From assembly GCA_033439795.1 (NCBI GenBank), contig JAUTDP010000016.1, positions 496,001-560,000 of the forward strand: DNA of 64,000 nt, written 5' to 3'. Positions 21,430 to 34,276 of the stretch are shown piece after piece (the stretch's first letter is position 1; the number at the start of each line of letters is the position of its first letter). The notes under the pieces were generated by a model that made no database searches, was not told the origin of the DNA, and saw only the letters and a list, made by a program, of their open reading frames with translations. A program made the translations under genes and the position numbers. This DNA comes from Sordaria brevicollis (Eukaryota > Ascomycota > Sordariomycetes > Sordariales > Sordariaceae).

Positions 21430-21835
21430 TAAAATTTAATCTTATTTTTTTTTTCATTTCTTTTTTTACTAAGTTAAATTATTACGAACTTCTTTATACC
21501 TTAGATTTTTTTTTTCAAATTTTTTTCACTAAGTTAAACTATTACGAAGTTATTATTTATCTTTAATTTTTTTAAATTTTTTTTACTAAGTTAAATTATA
21601 ATAAAGTTATTTCTATCTTAGATTTTTTTTCAGAATTTTTTCACTAAATTAAATTATTACGAAGTTATTATCTATTTTAGATTTTTTCAATATTTTTTAA
21701 TTAAATTAAATTATAATAAAGTTATTTCTATCTTAGTTTTTTTTTCAGATTTTTTTTAATAAATTAAACTACCACGAAGTTATTTTTATTTCAAAATTTT
21801 TTAGAAATTTTTCAAAAAAAAAGAGGAATTTAGGT
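21430..21835. repeat. Subterminal tandem repeat, about 58-bp unit, six copies
   Basis: Each unit combines a T-rich run with CACTAAGTTAAA(T/C)TATTACGAAGTTATT or a RIP-altered form. Copies begin near 21466, 21528, 21584, 21642, 21700 and 21755. Confidence 0.7.
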
Positions 21836-22044
21836 CTTATAGTACAAGCCCCGCCTTAGTGTCTTATAGAGAGTCGTACACTTAGGCTCTCCGTTAATAA
21901 TACCCGAGGGATAGCCCGTACTTACTTATACTTTAATCTCACGCCTTATTAATACTATAAGTTACTTTTCGTGGGTAGGGTTTTTTTTTATATATCCTCC
22001 AATCCTTCCTTTCGCGGTATTTTATTTTAGGTCTTATTTTATTA

Positions 22045-22124
22045 CGGTCGGTCGGTCGGTCGGTCGGTATTTTCTTAGGTTTTATCTTATTTCGGTCGGT
22101 CGGTCGGTCGGTCGGTCGGTCGGG
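22045..22124. repeat. Two (CGGT)n microsatellite tracts
   Basis: Tetranucleotide CGGT runs occur at about 22045-22068 and 22093-22123, separated by 25 nt. They lack CA dinucleotides and so cannot be RIP targets, which may explain their sharp preservation. Confidence 0.75.
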
Positions 22125-22379
22125 TTATTATAATTAGATTAATAGTATAGGTTCAATTTATATTAAGAATAAAGTTTTTAATCCGGGTCTAGGGAGGCGA
22201 AAGGTCCGGGTTTAGGGGTCCGAAAGTCGAATCCGGGGGTCCGAATCGTTTAGGAATAAAAGCCGATCCAGAATTAATACAATAAGTAGAAGTATAGTCC
22301 CCCTTATTTAAATTATAGAACTATTATAATTAAATTACCCCCCGTATTAATAATAAATAATTTTTAAATATATTTTATA

Positions 22380-22765
22380 AAGGGATATATAGGTTAGGGA
22401 TAGTAATAATAGTAGTAATAGCGGTAATAATATTAAAGGTAATAAAGGTATTAAAAGTAATAAAATTAGTAATATCGAAGGTAATAATAGTAATAACGGT
22501 ATTAAGGGTAGTAAAATTGGTGAAGTTAATAATATTAAAGGTATTAAAAGTAGTAAAATTAATGAAGTTAGTAATATCGAAGGTAGTAATAGCGGTAATA
22601 ATATTAAAGGTAATAAAGGCGTTAAAGGTGGTAAAATTAGTAAAATTAATAATAAAAGTAATAAAGTTGGTAAAATTAGTGAAGATAGTAAAATTAGTAA
22701 TATCGAAGGTAATAATAGCGGTAATAGTATTGAAAGTGGTAAAATTCGTAAAAGTTGTAAAAAAA
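22380..22765. repeat. Degenerate GGTAATA/GTAAAATTAGT repeat array
   Basis: Short related units (GGTAATAAAGGTATTAAAAGT and variants) recur for nearly 400 bp. An apparent Val/Lys/Ile-rich ORF here arises from the repeats and is not a credible gene. It may be a RIP-converted low-complexity coding repeat. Confidence 0.6.
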
Positions 22766-24439
22766 GGTCGTAATAGTAATAATAATATTAAAAATCGTAA
22801 TAATTAAGGTCGAATAGCATTATACATATTATTAATAGTAACGTTATTTATAAAGAAAAAAGGAAAGCCGTAATATTAATAAAACGAAAAAAAAGTAATT
22901 AAAATAAGGGTATTGTAAATATAAATATATATTCAAATAAAATAGCTATTATACTTAGTTATTATCCCAATCCTCTATAAAATCTCCGAAATCGTAATTA
23001 AATTCGGTACGAAGTGCCGCTATAGGTATTATTTTATCGTTTTCCTTCTTCTTCTCCTTATCTTTCTCCTTCTCCTTCTCCTTTTCCTTCTACTACTTCG
23101 GCGCAAAAGATACCACAACCTTACTCTCCACTATAAATAACCGTTTAATTAAGCTATCGAACCGCTTTACTAAAGTTCGATACTCGGTTATAGAAATAAA
23201 ATCGGCCGGTAGGATAAAGGCGGTAAAAGCGGTAAGGGCGGTAGCGGGGATAAAAATACTTAAAAGACGGAGGGTATAGCGGTTGGAAGAGGGTTAATTA
23301 AAAGAGGAGGGTTAGGTAAAAAGAGGGAGGGCGCCGAAAATTTTAAATTCTAAGGAATTAAAACGTACTTTCTTCTTCTTATTACCGTCGTTAATAAAAA
23401 TAGATAATTCGGTATTAAATAAATATTTAAAGGACCCCTTAATAAAATAATATTAATAAATATATATAATATATAGAATAAAATATAATTAAATACTAAT
23501 TTAAGGATAACCTTATTCTTCTCTAAAGTTTTAAAAGGGTTAATAATATTTATAATATTATTATAATATACGCAGGTATTATTATCGTCGCTTTTTCTTT
23601 AAAAATAGTAATAAATATCGATAATTTTTTATCGAGGAAATTAATATAATTACTTAGCTACAATATAATAATAGTATTTAGTAGCCGATTTAATACTTTC
23701 TATATAAAAATAATTATTACGTATATAATAAAAATACGGATTTTAATACAATTTACCCTATAATTTAGGGGTATCGTCATTATTATTATTATTATTATTA
23801 TCGTCCTAATTATACGCAAAATAGTTAATATATAAAAAGAATTAAAATATTAAAAATATTTACCCGCTTCCTCTTAATTATATATAATAGTAAAAAAGTG
23901 CTAAGGGGCGGTTTAAGGCGGCCGGAAGGGGTAGTAAGCGTACCGGAAGTGCCAGTAATAGCGATAATAGCGATAAAACCCTTTTTAAAAGGGGTCTTAG
24001 GAAGTATAAATTTAAAAAATATTATAAAATTATATATACGTAATTAATATAGAATAATTAATAACGCCGCCTTCTTTATTAATAATTTATATAGGGATAT
24101 ATTACTTAATTTAAAGAAAAAAGGAAAGAAAAAAAAAGCCAAATATTTATAAAAGTAAATAAAATACAACTCGACAGTAAATACGCAACTTCGGGTAAGT
24201 AAATACGAAACCGCGCAATTAAATACGAATAATAGTAAATAAGTAATTATAAAAAATATTTATTAAGTAATAAACTAAGTATTAAATTAAGCGTAGTCGG
24301 TAGGGCAATAATTAGGACGAAATTTAAAAGTAAATACTAATAGTAAGTACAGAAGTAAATAATAAACGGCGCTATAATTATAAACCCGAAGCCGCCTATA
24401 GAGAAACGAACGTTAAAAATTTCAATATATAAAACCAAC

Positions 24440-25250
24440 CTACCTATCCGCATTCCCATCCCTATTATTCCTAATATTCCTAATATTACCATTACGCCTA
24501 ATATAAATACTATAGGTATAAATAACCGTATCCTAATTATTACATATAATAAAAGAGAAAGTATCGACCCCGATAGCGAAGAAATCGTTAACCTCGAGGA
24601 CTTCGATATCGATTAGGAGAAAGATAAATCCGAAATATAAGGATAAAAGGACACCACCGAACCCGAATTCGATATCATTTAAAAGGATAACGATAAAATC
24701 GACTATAAAGATGATAATAAAGAGGCTGACTATAAAGAAGTCAATAACGACGAATTTAACGAACTTAATATACGTATCCAAAATATACTATTAGAAGAGG
24801 AAGAATACCGCGATATAGTAATATATAAGCGCTAACGTTTAAATAAAGGTTAGGTAGGTACTATAAACGAATATCCGTTTAACCCTATAGAATATTATTT
24901 ATATTTAATATACCTAACCGACGATAATAACCACGTTTACAATTAATTAGACTTATATTATTTAGGCAAATATATAATACATTTACATCGCTATTATAAA
25001 AAGGTAAATTATATATATATAGAAGACGTAAAAAATAATATTAACGGCTAATAGACGTACGTATAGAATTTATTTTACATTTAAGGAGAAGAGGAATACA
25101 AAATCGTAAAAATAAACCGTATAGCGGAAGAAGTAAAGAAACGATACGAAAAATAAATTAAAATAAAAATTAATATATAGTATTATAAATTATAATAAAT
25201 TAAATTAAATAAAATATAAAAGGAGGTACTATAATATTGGTTAATAGGAT
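24440..25250 (+). pseudogene. Plus-strand acidic ORF remnant inside the Helentron
   Basis: One plus-strand frame stays coherent through RIP-type stops for at least 800 nt, opposite to the Rep-helicase genes. It begins with an Asp/Glu-rich region (SEEIVNLEDFDID, EEEEYRDIVIYKR) and continues with NEYPFNPIEYYLYLIYLTD, LYYLGKYIIHLHRYYKK and GEEEYKIVKINRIAEEVKKR. It may extend to about 25.4 kb (ILRTIYDPEYYI). The stops are nearly all TAA/TAG at sites where CAA, CAG or TGG fits. I recognise no family. It could be an accessory gene or a captured host gene. Confidence 0.45.
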
Positions 25251-25906
25251 AACGGTAATAAAATATTATTAAGGTTAATAAAATTATATAATATATAATA
25301 GAATATATAAATAATTCGAAATACGTATATAATTATAATAAACCCATCCTACGTACTATCTACGATCCCGAATACTATATAATATTTTCCGCTTTCCTTA
25401 TTAAAATAATACCTCCCTTAAATAATTATATAGCACTGCTTTAAGGGTCTTTAATTTCCTTAAGGCTTCGGTATAATTTTATAATAAATATTATTCCTTT
25501 ACTTATAAAAAATAATATAACTCGTTTAATTCCTAAAGCGGATTTTAATTATTAAAAATTAGGATAATATCCTCTTCGGATAATTAGCGGTCCTTATTAA
25601 TAATAATTGGAATTAACGCCATAACTTCTATAAATTTATTTATAATTAAACGGCCCTCTTTAAGGGTTCTAACTTTATTAAAGCTTCGGCATTAATTTTA
25701 ATACTAAAAGGCTTCGAGGTAATTTTATCTTTCGCTAATAATATTTATCCGCCGATCTATTATCCGATTAAAGCGTACCGGTCGTTAAATTACCTACTCT
25801 ATAGAAATAGTAAATAATTACTTCGCCGTATATTAGGAAATAGAACCTCGGGAAAAAAGTTTACTTATAATTAAAGGAACCTCTTATATATTAAAAAGTA
25901 AAATTG

Positions 25907-26145
25907 GCCGAATCGATATATTCGACCGATAGTTTACAGCTCTCCCGCGGTAGTAAACCGGTAGAAGATTAGTCCTTCTAACCGAATCGATATACTCGAC
26001 TAATAGTTTATAGTTCTTTAACCGAATCGATATACTCGACTAATAGTTTATAGTTCTCTAGCCGAATCGATATACTCAACCGATAATTTACGGTTCTCTA
26101 ATTAAATCGATATATTCGATTAGTAATTTGCAATTCTTCTATAGT
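25907..26145. repeat. 40-bp tandem repeat array in the Helentron
   Basis: Units of exactly 40 bp, containing CCGAATCGATATACTCGACT and AATAGTTTATAGTTCT, start near 25981, 26021, 26061 and 26101. An earlier copy near 25907 is set off by about 34 extra bases. Confidence 0.75.
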
Positions 26146-27849
26146 AATAAACCCAATAGCCTTAGTTTAATAATATAAGGGTTAATTGGCTTTTAAGAAA
26201 TAAATTCGGCGGCTATACGTATTATAGAATAAAGTAATTTAATTAGTATTCTCCTAAATTAAATTAAGAGAAGGTATAATCGCTTTCGAAGACTTTAAAT
26301 TATTAAGTCTTTAATTTAGGGTTAAAATAATATACTATTATCTAAACGAGAAACTATTAATTTATTAACGGCGTCGTTAACAGCTTTTTCGAAATTAATT
26401 ATAAAATTAATTATATCGAATTTGTCGGCTATTAGACTACGGTTAATATTCTTTAAAATTAAATTAGGAAAGGGTATAATCGCCTTTTATTTTTTAAATT
26501 ACTTTAAATTACTCTATCTTCGGTCTAGGGTTTAATAATTTAATAAATAGTAGACTTCTTAGCGTTAAAAATAGGGTTTAGATAATTACGGCATTTTTAC
26601 GGCTAGTCGGCTTAATGGGTAGTTGGTTTAAAATTGGCCGTAATATAGTAATTAATTTAGTATATCGAAGTTGAGGGCGCTTATTATAATGTTTATCGTA
26701 AGTAGAAATAGAAACGTTGGTATATAGGACCGTATTATCGTTTAATATAGAAACGAAGTAATAGAAAAGAGGTTCTGTCTAATTAATATACGTAAATAAT
26801 TAATAGGGGAAGGATAAATATCCGGTGGATAAAATTAAATAGAGTAAAAAAGAATGGATAGATATATTAATAAAGGAAAGTTAGGAATAAAAATAAAAAT
26901 GGGAATTTAGGAAACAATAAGAAAATTTTTTATATTCGTACGTACGGAAGCGGGGCCGGATACAAATAGCCGAATCCGGTTTAGTATAAAAACCGATACT
27001 CTAATATTTTTTATTTATATATTATTAATTAAAATTATATTATTATATCCTCCGAAGGAAGTAATAATTTCTAGGGCTCCCTTTTATCCGTATTAACCCT
27101 ACGCTTATCCTTACTATTATTACCAATCGTACGTATAATATTAAAATTAAAAGGATAATTAAATATAAATCCTTTAATAAATATAACCCGAAAAATAATT
27201 ACATATATTAATCCCGCGGCAAAATTATTACCCAAAACGTTTAAAATAACTTTATTTACCGTAATTCCTTATAATTTATATATAATAATAATATAAATAA
27301 TAATAATAGGAAATTACCTACGAATATAAGGCTTATTTCCCTTTATATAATTATAAATAGAGTAGAAAATAAATACAGTCTTTTCGTTAATACCTTTTAA
27401 CGGGTCGTCTTTAAATATACGTAATTTATTATAATTAGGGAAATAGATTAATAATATATAGAGAGGGTTCTTTACGTTACGAAGGTTAATATTAAAAAAC
27501 CTATCGTTGGCTTTCTATATAATATTTTAAATAATACCGATTATACCATTAATTAAACCTTTTTTAACTTAATAATTTTCGGTTAATATAACTTTAACGC
27601 CTAAAATAATAAAAAGCTTTTTATAAAGGTTCCCCGCTTAATTAAATAAAATAAATACCGTACTTTAACCTATATACATTATTATAATTTATATATATAA
27701 TTTACTAAAACCGAACAAATAATTTATATTATATTATTTAATTTTATTATTTATCGAATAAATATATAAAATATTATTAAACCTACTTATATTAATATTA
27801 CTTTCCCTAAACTAATATATAATACGTATAGAAAGAAACTCTTAATTAT

Positions 27850-28420
27850 TTTATAACGGCTATCTAATACAAACCCTATCGAAAACCCCCCTAAACGTTA
27901 CTTACTCCAGACTACCCTACCGTATAATAATAATAAATTCGATAATTTTATCGAAAATATAATATATAATCCGGTTAAATAATTCAGCGTTATTAAAGAG
28001 GTTATCGGCAACCTACTTATATAAAACCTTTTTTATAATAGGTAGTAATTAATAAAAATTACCGATTAAAAGAATATTTATACCGCTAAATAATTCCTTT
28101 ATACGAATAGGGAAAGCCCGCCTAAATTATTAATTTATAAAATATATTATTTTTAAACCGATTATAAATTTCTTATTTATAATAAAGTATTGGACGTACT
28201 ATAATCGACGCTATAATTGACCTATATTACTATTATTTATAGCCGGGAATTTATTAGCCGTTTTAAATATAGGAAGCTATAAGAAGGAATATAAAGTAAA
28301 CTTATTAATATTATTAACCGCAATACCCGTAAGAATAAGACGTATAATAATAAACTCTTTATTAATAGATTTAATAGGGTTATTTAATAGCTTTTCTAAC
28401 TTAATAAATAGAAGGTTAAT
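27850..28420 (-). pseudogene. PIF1-type helicase remnant of the Helentron
   Basis: The minus strand reads EFIIIRLILTGIAVNNIN, then FTLYSFL.LPIF, then YVQYFIINKKFIIGLKIIYF. These positions correspond to the conserved TGIAA..I.G.TLHS and YxIIDEKSMIG motifs of Helitron PIF1 helicases. Glu and Cys codons have been eroded by RIP. The Walker A motif should lie just upstream (about 28.4-28.6 kb) but I could not read it. The helicase follows Rep in the same orientation, as in autonomous rolling-circle transposons. Confidence 0.75.
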
Positions 28421-29389
28421 AATAAAAGATTTCTTAGTATTACCTTTACTATTAAATTATATATAAAGAGGAAACGGGTTATTACTACGAAGAATAGCCG
28501 TATAATAATCGATAAACGTATTATAAATTAATTTTTACTCTAGGTTAAACTTATTAAGAATAATATTAATAACCTCTTTAACCGTATACGTACCCGGGTT
28601 TTCCTATATTTTCTACTTTTAATATTACTTCTATAAATTAATATTATTAAAATCGGTATAGAATTTATAATATAACGTTTAATCGTAATATAAATTTTTA
28701 TTATAATTATTAAAAAAATTAATATTTTTATTAATATTAAGGTTTTAATTAGGTCTTTATACGGTATATACTATTTAATTAATTTATTTTAATTCCCGGT
28801 CCCGATTTAATTCGTCTATAAGCTCGAATTATTTATTATTAAGGGGTATTATTAACTATTCGCTATAATAATTATAATCGTAATTATAATACAATTTAAA
28901 ATAACGATTATATATTTCAAATTACGTATTATACGTAATGCCATCGACGGTTTTCAAACTATCCTTATTAATATAGGGGTAATAGAATATTATTTTAATA
29001 CGGTAGAAGTTTTTATATTAATCGGAAGCCGAATTAAATTTATATTTAAGGATATATTTTAATATATATACTTTTTTATAGAACTTCTATAGCTTTACAC
29101 CCTAATTAATATATTTATAAAATTAAAAATAAATAAGGTCGGCGAACTATTCGGCGCGCTATAAGTATTTATTATATTAGGGGATAAAATTGCGGATATT
29201 ATTATCAATTTCGATAATATAATATCTTCGTTTATTTTATAATTTATAATTTATTAACCGAACCGTACGTATACCTTTATAAAGGTTAAGGTTAATAAAA
29301 TAATAATAGACCTCCTATATAAATTAATCCCTTTTAATAACTAATTTATTTATTAATTTAGTAATAAAAAAAATTAATAGCCTATTAAA

Positions 29390-30010
29390 TAATATACAAA
29401 GTAATATTAAAACTGTAAATTCTTAATATAATTTAAATTTAATTTCGGCCTTCGAATAATATTTAATAATATAATATAATATAACCTTATTTATAATATA
29501 TAGAAATATATTAATATTACCCTACTAGCCTAAAAATATAACCGGATTTTAAATATTTATTTATTTATTATTTTTAATTAGGTTAAAAATATTATATTAG
29601 GGATTAAAACTACGGGTAATATATACCCGGTCGTATATATCCTTAAGGAAGTAAAATCAATACGATTAATCGTCTTTATTAATAAGATTACTACCCTTCT
29701 TTAAACGCTTATAATAAGAATTATATTTATATATTTAAATAGCGTTAACGATGCGTAATAATATATTAAATATAAACTACTCGTCCTCGTATATACAAAT
29801 AGCCAAAATATCCGCCTTATTAACGAGGTTTACCGTACGCTTATAAAACTCCGGGTTTATAATAATAATATATATACCTTAAAATTCGGCGAAATCGTTT
29901 ATACCCTATTAGGTAATAAAGTTTAGCTTAGGTACACCCTTATATAAATATAAATTATAATTATAAGGATTATTACGGGCTTATTATTCGTACTTATTCT
30001 AATAATCGAT
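29390..30010 (-). pseudogene. Helitron Rep (HUH endonuclease) domain remnant
   Basis: The minus strand shows INPEFYKRTVNLVNKAD, KRLKKGSNLIN, a ...NPVIFLG..GNINI segment and ILYYIIKYYSKAEIK. The last corresponds to the YIAKYCSKAE-type motif that holds the catalytic tyrosine region of Helitron Rep proteins. Many stops fit CAA/CAG/TGG-to-stop RIP changes. The N-terminal part probably extends right to about 33 kb, where I could not follow it. Confidence 0.7.
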
Positions 30011-33000
30011 AATATAGAATTTAGGCTTTAGGAAAACGTTAAAGAAAATTTAATACCTCTTCTAAAAATATTAAATAATAATTAACGGATTATTACGTAA
30101 ATTATCCGCCGCCAACTTCTACCGCTATAATTCTATAGAATTAAACTATATATCGTATTTAGGCATTAATATAGCCAAAGACTTCTAGCGGAGGTCGGCT
30201 AACGTAAAGGTTAAAAAAAGGGATAACATACCGAATATATAAACGTACGCTTCTAAATCTTACCTCCTCCTTCCCTAATAAAGCCGTATACTACGTAAAA
30301 TATTAATATATTTTATAATAAATTTTAATATTTACTCCGAACGGTCGGTACGTTCAATAAATACCTCCTTAATATCTTCCGTAATAAATTTACTATTATT
30401 AATATTAGCGTAATACCAATTCTTCTAAAGGATTTATCTTCGTATAAGGGTATTAAATACAACGAAATAAAAACGGGGATATCGAATAAAATAATTATTA
30501 TATTATTTTACAACGTAGTCGATATATTCCTTATAAATAACCTTATATATTCGCTACTTAATAAAATCCGCCTTCCCGTATAAATATAACGTTAAAAAGG
30601 CTAAAGAAAGTAAATAATATAAATTATTAAATTCGTTTAAAAGGGTAGGACGTAGAAAGTTAAGTATATTTATATAATTACGAATATTATTATATTTATT
30701 ATAATTTATACAGATTTCGGGAATAAAAAGTATTTTTTTAAAGGGTAATAATAAATAATTTAGTGAATTTACCGGGGCAATAGGAATATAGGGATTAGAA
30801 AGATAATTAAGGGGGAAATAAAGACCGTATATAAAATCTAAATTAATATATTTAAAACGATAATTTAAATATACTACTTCTCCTTAACGTTAACTTTAAA
30901 TATTTATTTAATTAATAAATTATTCGAATTATCCTTAAATTAAAATAATATCGGGAATAATAACCTTATCCTTATAAATATTATCGTCGTTACTAAGGGG
31001 GTTATTCTTATCGATAATATCCAATTCGTCGAGGATTTGAATATTTACTTAATTAATAATATTACCGTCTTTTAGAAATTAAAAAAGCCGATCGTAATTA
31101 ATACAAATATAATAATACCTAAAATAATATATAATTAAAAATTTAAATTATTATTAAATATAACGCCGGTTAACCGTAAAAGTACGCTAGAATTACCGTA
31201 TAACGTACTTAGGAACTTCCTTATTCGTAGGAATAATATTATTCGGTTTAAGTACGAATATATTTAATTTTTTAGGTAGAAGAAGTAATATATTATATAT
31301 TTTAACGATATCCTTCAAAAAATAAACCGTATAACCGGTATATATATATTATTAACCGCGAATTTAATATATTTATATAATTATATATATAATAGAAATG
31401 AATATTTCCCTAATAAGATTCAATTCGGGCAAATCGTTAAGGACGGGGTTAAAATCTATATAATTAAAAGCCGAAAATACTAATATATTACCCGGCTATT
31501 ACTTTTTACGTTTATATATATAATATTTACATTTATTATTATAATCGAGGTTAAAATTGAACTATTTCTTTTTATATAATATATACTCCTTATATTTAAC
31601 GTTAAATATTATATTAGTAAATTTTTTAATAAAATCTTTATTTTCGTCCGTAATAGCTTTTTTTTCGAAGGGATTAGAATTTAAATCTAAAACTAAAAGG
31701 GGGTACTATAAATAGTACCGCAAATTAAGCTATAGTATATATTCCCAATTAATTAAGTCTTTAAGAATTAATTAGGAAAATTCGAAATAATTTTATTATT
31801 TATTTAAATTAAGGGTAAGCGGCCTAGGAAATATAAATTAAAATTAAAAGCGGCTACGGAAATGGCTATAAGGACGTAGAATAAGTTAAATAAATTCCGT
31901 ACCGTAATTTATATTTACCGTTAGAGAATTTACTATAAGGCTTCGCAATTAACGTAATAAAAACGATAAATAATATTCGTTATATTCTCTAAAAACGTTT
32001 TATCCGGAAAATAGTTAATTAGAATTATATTAATTAAAATCGTATTAATAACGCTAACCGGGAAATAATATATTATTACTACTTAGGGTTAATAATAAAT
32101 AAAACTACTATTTTAGGCCGTTAATAAATTAACCGTCCGCAATATAATACTATTAATAATATTCTTTAATATTATAAAGATTTATTATTTCGTAGTAGTA
32201 TTATATATATAAATTATAAAGATATAATCCGTAAAATATAAATCTTAAAAGTACGTTAATTATTACGAAAAAAAAGTAATATAAAAAGTAAATTATATAC
32301 TTTATATAATATTTATTAATAATATATATAAATAAATATATTATTAATATTAATTATTAAATTCCTAAGCCTTAATAAGGTGCCGAAAACTATACGGACC
32401 GTTATAATTAAAATATAGTAAATTATAATTAGGGGTACATATATTAGGAGAAACTACCTTTAATTATATTGGGGTATAGGTATTAAATAAAATTACCCGT
32501 AGCCGAAATAAATTAAATCGAATTAAGGTATTTTAATTTAATATATTAAAGAATAAAGCCTATTTATATAGATTTTATATAGTACTAATTAACAGCGTAA
32601 AAGATATTTACTCTTTATAATAACGGCGGACCTTATAATTTCTATTAATAATATTACGCATTCGTTTAACTTCTTTTATATCCGGTTAATATTAGTAATA
32701 ATAATTAAGAGTATTTAAACCGTTAATATTAATACTCTATATTAATTATTAAATTGGAATATTATACGTAGCGGACCGTATACGACGGATAGCCGGTATT
32801 ACGGGAGGAAATTGTATAATCGGAGCTAAAGCTAGAATAGAAGCCGGACGTACTAAAACCGGGGCCAGGGTTCGAAACGGAACGGGACGTATCCGAACCA
32901 GAGCCGGTATAATCGGTATACTTAGAATTATTATATAAGGCTTTATAATAGCCGAACGACTATATATATTTTAAATTACTAATTTAAACTATTATTCCTC

Positions 33001-34251
33001 CCTACCTTAAATGCTATAATATTAAAAGTAATTTTAAACTAATTTAATTAAATCCTTTTTACTTACAAAAACCGTAACCGGAAGAGCCTTTTTATATTTA
33101 TTATATATACGCAATTTAAATCCTTATTCTTTATTTTTATTTTCCTTATCGTTAGGAAGCGGTTAGCTAAAAGGAGGGAGTTGCGTAAAAGGAGGCGGCT
33201 AATTAAAAAGAGGGAATTAATTAGAATATAGGATAAATATAACAATAGCGATTACCTATATAATTAAAATAAACGGTTAATATTATATTAAAATAATATA
33301 ATTTATATATATAAAGGATAAATAAATAGGGGATAATTATAAAAAATAAATAATATATTTAAAAGTATAAAGCGTATAAAATAATTAAAAATACTATATT
33401 TATTAAAAAGGCTAAGGATTAAGTAGGGTCGTTTGTACGTAAGCGATTATAATTGCATAAGGACGGATATTAGGTTATTAAAAAAAAAAAACGGTATTAC
33501 GCTATATTAATAAAAGGAATACGGAATTACAATTAAAAATACCCTATTTACTAAAAGAATTATAATTTTAATAAGGTCGATTACGCGTAACCGAATACGG
33601 CTACGTAAAGACGGATACCGGGTTATTAATTAATTAAAAAAAAATTATATTTTACAAAATTAATTAATTAAACGAAATAATAGAAGAATACAAATTATAA
33701 TTTATTATTATAATTATTATTTAATTACTAAATAAAAACGAAAAATTATTATTTATTTTAATTATTACGATTATTACGATTGCTATTTAATTATTAAATA
33801 GAATTAAAAAGAATATTATTCGTTTATAAAAAGGCGGTATCGCTTATAAATAATCGAAATCGAATTTATATAAGTAGCGATTAGAAAGTAATATAATACA
33901 TACCTACTACGGTCGAAATCTAATTTACGTAAGTAGCAATTAAATTTTTAAAGGAATTTACAATATACTTACCTATTATTAATAAGCGGGTAGCCAACCC
34001 GTTAGCAAAGGTTAATGCTAAAAGACGGGCTATAATTCGGGATAAGGTATATTTATATTACGATTTGCATTCTAACCAATTATAAGAGCCCAAATTGTAT
34101 AGAATCGAAATTCTAACTAATTGTAGGATAAAGAACTTCGGGTAAACCTCGTAGCTATTTATAAAGATTCAACAGGAGTATAGGTCTCATTATAGAAGAA
34201 GCTACGCTCAACGCTCTACTCACTCCATATCATAATACTACTTTCTCTAGA

Positions 34252-34276
34252 CTATATTGAAGCGAAGCTTCAAATA
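34252..34276. repeat. Terminal copy of the Helentron asymmetric inverted repeat
   Basis: This 25-bp copy forms the very end of the element (its 5' end on the minus strand) and abuts resumed copia B sequence. Confidence 0.8.

Larger units (their letters stand above)
21308..34276 (-). mobile_element. Helentron-like rolling-circle element (13 kb), mostly RIP-mutated
   Basis: It interrupts copia B at the site matching about 9138 of copia A. Minus-strand frames, read through RIP stops, give a Helitron-type Rep remnant (29.4-30.0 kb: NPEFYKR, ILYYIIKYYSKAE) followed by a PIF1-type helicase remnant (27.9-28.4 kb: LTGIAVNNIN, FIINKKFIIGL). Its minus-strand 5' end is a 25-bp sequence (34252-34276) whose exact inverted copy lies at 21382-21406, about 75 bp inside the other end. 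A perfect 10-bp hairpin (21332-21354) lies between that copy and the 3' terminus. Asymmetric terminal inverted repeats plus a 3' hairpin are the structural definition of Helentron/Helitron2 elements. Boundaries are good to a few bases; no duplication is evident, as expected. Confidence 0.8.

Noticed and set aside
22517..22807. 96-codon Val/Lys/Ile-rich ORF
   Set aside because: It arises from a degenerate short repeat in RIP-mutated DNA.
24533..24781. 82-codon hydrophobic minus-strand ORF
   Set aside because: It is the antisense shadow of an acidic plus-strand coding remnant.
25907..26145. CRISPR-like array
   Set aside because: Units are directly contiguous, with no unique spacers, inside a eukaryotic transposon.
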